From positions 23,659-60,836 of the forward strand of contig JAJZWA010000016.1 of assembly GCA_021846965.1 (NCBI GenBank): DNA of 37,178 bases. Reading direction: 5' to 3'. Both the position numbers and the translations under genes were made by a program. Shown piece by piece: positions 35,026-37,178 of this stretch (the first letter of the stretch is position 1; each line of letters starts with the position of its first letter). The notes below the pieces were generated by a model. It searched no databases. It saw only the letters and a program-made list of their open reading frames with translations, and was not told the DNA's origin. The DNA is from Pseudomonadota bacterium (GTDB taxonomy: Bacteria; Pseudomonadota; Gammaproteobacteria; Burkholderiales; Burkholderiaceae_C).

Positions 35026-35769
35026 TCAGCGTCCTCCCGGCTCGGAGGGGAAGCGCGAGGCGCCCGCGGCCACCCCGGAGCCCGAACCCGAGCCCGCATG
35101 CGGCGCCACCTGCCGCTGCAGGATGTTGGAAAACTCCTCCATGAACGACTCGAAGCGGATGGACAGGCGGTCGATGTCGCGGGCGAAGAAGTTGTAGGCG
35201 ATCACCGCGGGGATGGCGGCGAACAGGCCGATGGCCGTGGCCACCAGCGCCTCGGCGATGCCTGGCGCCACCGTGGCCAGCGTGACCTGCTGCAGGTTGG
35301 ACAGCCCGACGAAGGCGTGCATGATGCCCCACACCGTGCCGAACAGGCCCACGTAGGGCGACACCGAAGCCACCGAGGCCAGGAAGGACAGGTTGGACTC
35401 GATCACGTCCATTTCACGCTGCTGCGCGGCGCGCATCGCTCTGCGCGCGCCGTCGACCAGCGTGCTCGGGTCCAGCCTGCGCTCGCGCAGCTTGAGGAAT
35501 TCGCGCATGCCCGAGGCGAAGATGCGCTGCAGCGGGCTGCCGTGGCGCGCGCCGCCGACCGCCGCCTGGTACAGGTCGTTCAGGCTGGTGCCGGACCAGA
35601 ATTCCTGCTCGAACTCGTCGGTCTTGACCCGCGCTTCCTTCACGGAAAAATACTTGCGGAAAATCACCGTCCAGCTCGCCAGCGATACCGACAGCAGCAG
35701 CGCCAGCACGATCTGCACGACGGTGCTCGCGCCGAGCACGAGCGAAACGATGGAAAAGTTCTGGTCCAT
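35026..35769 (-). CDS. tolQ: TolQ, inner-membrane motor subunit
   Basis: A 247-residue ExbB/MotA-family protein with three membrane helices: about 8-33, and two near GLFGTVWGIMHAFVGL and the following IAEALVATAIGLFAAIPAVIA. SFLASVASVSPYVGLFGTVW is a conserved TolQ stretch. With TolR it forms the proton-driven complex. The start is ATG 35769; a TTG two codons upstream (35775) is a weaker alternative. No strong Shine-Dalgarno is visible. It lies 140 bases after ybgC on the same strand, the usual ybgC-tolQ-tolR-tolA order. Confidence 0.96.
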   Translation of the reverse strand: MDQNFSIVSLVLGASTVVQIVLALLLSVSLASWTVIFRKYFSVKEARVKTDEFEQEFWSGTSLNDLYQAAVGGARHGSPLQRIFASGMREFLKLRERRLDPSTLVDGARRAMRAAQQREMDVIESNLSFLASVASVSPYVGLFGTVWGIMHAFVGLSNLQQVTLATVAPGIAEALVATAIGLFAAIPAVIAYNFFARDIDRLSIRFESFMEEFSNILQRQVAPHAGSGSGSGVAAGASRFPSEPGGR

Positions 35770-35909
35770 GCGCAATTGACGGTCAGGGAAGTCGGGCCGC
35801 GGTTTCGAGCCCGGACGGGGCGAGCCGCGAAGCCTCTATTGTGCCTTGGCGCCCGCGGCCGTCCCCAGCCTGTGCCGTGGCCGGGCCCCGAGCAGGGCGC
35901 TTCAGCGCC

Positions 35910-36347
35910 TCAGCCCACGGCGCGCCGGATGCGCTCGGGCATGCGCTGGGGGCGAAAGCTCTGCGCCTGCACGCAGGCCACCAGCACGCGCGCCTCGACC
36001 AGCAGGGTGCGCGCCGGGTCGTCGCGCCGCACCTCCTGCACGAATTCCAGGCTGGCCGCGCCGCGCGCGCCGAAGTCCACGCCCACCAGCAAGGCGTCGT
36101 CCAGGCGCGCCGGGCTCAGATAACGCACCTGGGCGGTGCTGACCACGAACATCAGCCCCTCGGTCTGCGCCAGGCGCTGCTGGTCGATGCCCACGCTGCG
36201 CAGCCATTCACTGCGGGCGCGCTCGCAGAACTTGAGGTAGTTGGCGTAGTACACGACGCCGCCGGCATCGGTGTCTTCCCAATACACCCGCAGCGGCAGG
36301 ATGAATCTCGCGAATGCATCGCAAGGGGCGGAGGTGGTCGCTAACAT
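35910..36347 (-). CDS. ybgC: Tol-Pal-associated acyl-CoA thioesterase YbgC
   Basis: A 145-residue hot-dog fold thioesterase of the 4-hydroxybenzoyl-CoA thioesterase group. The active-site block is RVYWEDTDAGGVVYYANYLK (20-39); Asp27 aligns with catalytic Asp18 of E. coli YbgC. The mid-region CERARSEWLR is also diagnostic. The ATG at 36347 is chosen because the frame stays open far upstream but that part is antisense to ribE. It is the first gene of the tolQRA block. A TACACT -10 (36360 to 36355, - strand) ends seven bases before the ATG, suggesting a very short 5' leader. Confidence 0.93.
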   Translation of the reverse strand: MLATTSAPCDAFARFILPLRVYWEDTDAGGVVYYANYLKFCERARSEWLRSVGIDQQRLAQTEGLMFVVSTAQVRYLSPARLDDALLVGVDFGARGAASLEFVQEVRRDDPARTLLVEARVLVACVQAQSFRPQRMPERIRRAVG

Positions 36348-36354
36348 GCCCCGC

Positions 36355-36360
36355 AGTGTA
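36355..36360 (-). promoter_or_regulatory. Candidate -10 element of ybgC-tolQRA
   Basis: TACACT on the - strand is four or five of six consensus positions and sits seven bases before the ybgC start, so the transcript could be leaderless or nearly so. No clear -35 is seen at the usual distance. Confidence 0.35.
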
Positions 36361-36386
36361 ATGAGCCCGTCCAGGAGCCGCCTGCC

Positions 36387-37013
36387 ATGTTCACCGGAAT
36401 CATCACCGCGCTCGGGCGCATCGAATCCACCTCGGCGCTGCCCGGAGAGGGCGCAGGCCTGCGCGTGCGGGTGAGCACGCCCGCCGGCTGGCTGGACGGT
36501 GCGGCCCTGGGCGACAGCATCTGCTGCAGCGGCGCCTGCATGACCGTGGTGGAGATGGGCCCGGAGCATTTCAGCTTCGACATCTCCGCCGAGAGCCTTC
36601 GACGCACCTGCGGGCTGGACCGGCAGGGCAGCCTGCTCAATCTGGAGCAATCGCTGACCCTGTCCACCCGGCTGGGCGGGCATCTGGTGACCGGGCACGT
36701 CGACGCCGTGGGGCGGGTGCAGAGTTTCGAGCCGGCGGGAGAGTCGCGCCACCTGGTGGTGGCTGCGCCGGCCGGGCTGGCGAGTTTTTTCGCCTACAAG
36801 GGCTCGGTGGTGGTCAATGGGGTCAGCCTGACCGTCAACCGCGTGGAGGACTGCGCCGACGGCGGCGCGCGCATCCACATCAACCTGATTCCCCACACCC
36901 TCGAGCACACCAATCTGCACCAGTTGCGCGAGGATGCCATGGTGAACCTGGAAGTCGACCTCATCGCGCGCTACGTGCAACGCATGCTCGCATCGCCGGC
37001 GGCGCAGGACTGA
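36387..37013 (+). CDS. ribE: Riboflavin synthase alpha chain
   Basis: A 208-residue cytosolic enzyme that dismutates two 6,7-dimethyl-8-ribityllumazine molecules to riboflavin. It starts with the invariant MFTGIITALG. There are two homologous lumazine-binding repeats: first GDSICCSGACMTVVE and SAESLRRTCG, second LGGHLVTGHVDAVGRV and GVSLTVNRVED, then IPHTLEHTNL. AGGAG (36373-36377) lies nine bases before the ATG. It is divergent from ybgC, with only 39 bases between starts, so there is no room for an FMN riboswitch. The next ribosynthesis gene would be beyond the window. Confidence 0.96.
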   Translation: MFTGIITALGRIESTSALPGEGAGLRVRVSTPAGWLDGAALGDSICCSGACMTVVEMGPEHFSFDISAESLRRTCGLDRQGSLLNLEQSLTLSTRLGGHLVTGHVDAVGRVQSFEPAGESRHLVVAAPAGLASFFAYKGSVVVNGVSLTVNRVEDCADGGARIHINLIPHTLEHTNLHQLREDAMVNLEVDLIARYVQRMLASPAAQD

Positions 37014-37030
37014 AGTTGCAGGCCGGGGCC

Positions 37031-37060
37031 TTGCCGGGCACGGCGAATCCGCTTTATACT
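37031..37060 (+). promoter_or_regulatory. Candidate tRNA-Asn promoter
   Basis: TTGCCG (37031-37036) and TATACT (37055-37060) are 18 bases apart, a good sigma-70 match. A GC-rich discriminator (GTGCGG) follows directly, a feature of promoters under stringent control. Confidence 0.65.
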
Positions 37061-37071
37061 GTGCGGCTTGA

Positions 37072-37147
37072 TCCCCGATAGCTCAGTCGGTAGAGCGCCG
37101 GACTGTTAATCCGTAGGTCCCTGGTTCGAGCCCAGGTCGGGGAGCCA
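37072..37147 (+). tRNA. tRNA-Asn (anticodon GUU)
   Basis: A 76-base cloverleaf with encoded CCA. TCCCCGA pairs with TCGGGGA; the anticodon loop ACTGTTAATC contains GTT; the T-loop is GTTCGAGCC. The D-loop AGCTCAGTCGGTAGAGC is standard. tRNA-Asn is one of the tRNAs that carries queuosine, whose QueC is encoded in this window. Confidence 0.97.
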
Positions 37148-37178
37148 AAGAATTCAGAGGAAAATCAAGGCCTTACAG

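Noticed and set aside
36348..36386. Possible FMN riboswitch before riboflavin synthase
   Set aside because: Only 39 bases separate the divergent starts, too short for the riboswitch, and no conserved core is seen.

Overview
The window is GC-rich, gene-dense DNA of a Gram-negative proteobacterium. Outer-membrane genes (tol-pal, msbA, a porin) show a diderm cell. The housekeeping order and protein styles (ybgC-tolQRA, pal-cpoB-queC, msbA beside WaaE-like glycosyltransferases) fit Betaproteobacteria, probably Burkholderiales. The genus cannot be named from sequence reading alone.

Positions 1-16919 form an accessory carbohydrate region, all on the + strand. A secreted alpha/beta-hydrolase and a LacI-family repressor come first. 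They are followed by a promoter with a near-perfect LacI-type operator (2128-2141) and then twelve tightly packed or overlapping genes. These encode an ABC sugar importer (lipoprotein binding protein and two permeases, with the ATPase as the last gene), a GH1 beta-glucosidase, a GH30 enzyme, an outer-membrane porin-like barrel, a GH81 endo-beta-1,3-glucanase, two GH16 laminarinase-like enzymes and two GH17 beta-1,3-glucanase-like enzymes. I infer a complete beta-1,3-glucan (laminarin, callose or fungal-wall glucan) uptake and degradation operon. Only GH81 and the first GH16 carry export signals. GH16-B, both GH17s, GH30 and GH1 appear cytosolic. The proposed flow is extracellular or periplasmic cleavage, porin entry, ABC import of fairly long oligosaccharides, and intracellular breakdown to glucose. 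There is no SusC/SusD pair or TonB-dependent receptor.

Positions 16920-18190 hold a lone SAM-dependent methyltransferase, a strong hairpin and tRNA-Lys(UUU) on the - strand. From 18203 to 25429 the - strand carries two GT2 glycosyltransferases, tolB, pal, cpoB, queC, a YeeE/YedE (thiosulfate-type) membrane protein and tcdA. Then come msbA (+), ybdK (-), a CPA2-type antiporter (-), dnaE (+) and ybgC-tolQ-tolR-tolA (-). Riboflavin synthase (+) and tRNA-Asn(GUU) (+) close the window.

The tol-pal genes are therefore split into two blocks about 10 kb apart. The most interesting part is the glucan operon, particularly its set of leaderless endo-acting families (GH16, 2x GH17) and the dedicated porin.
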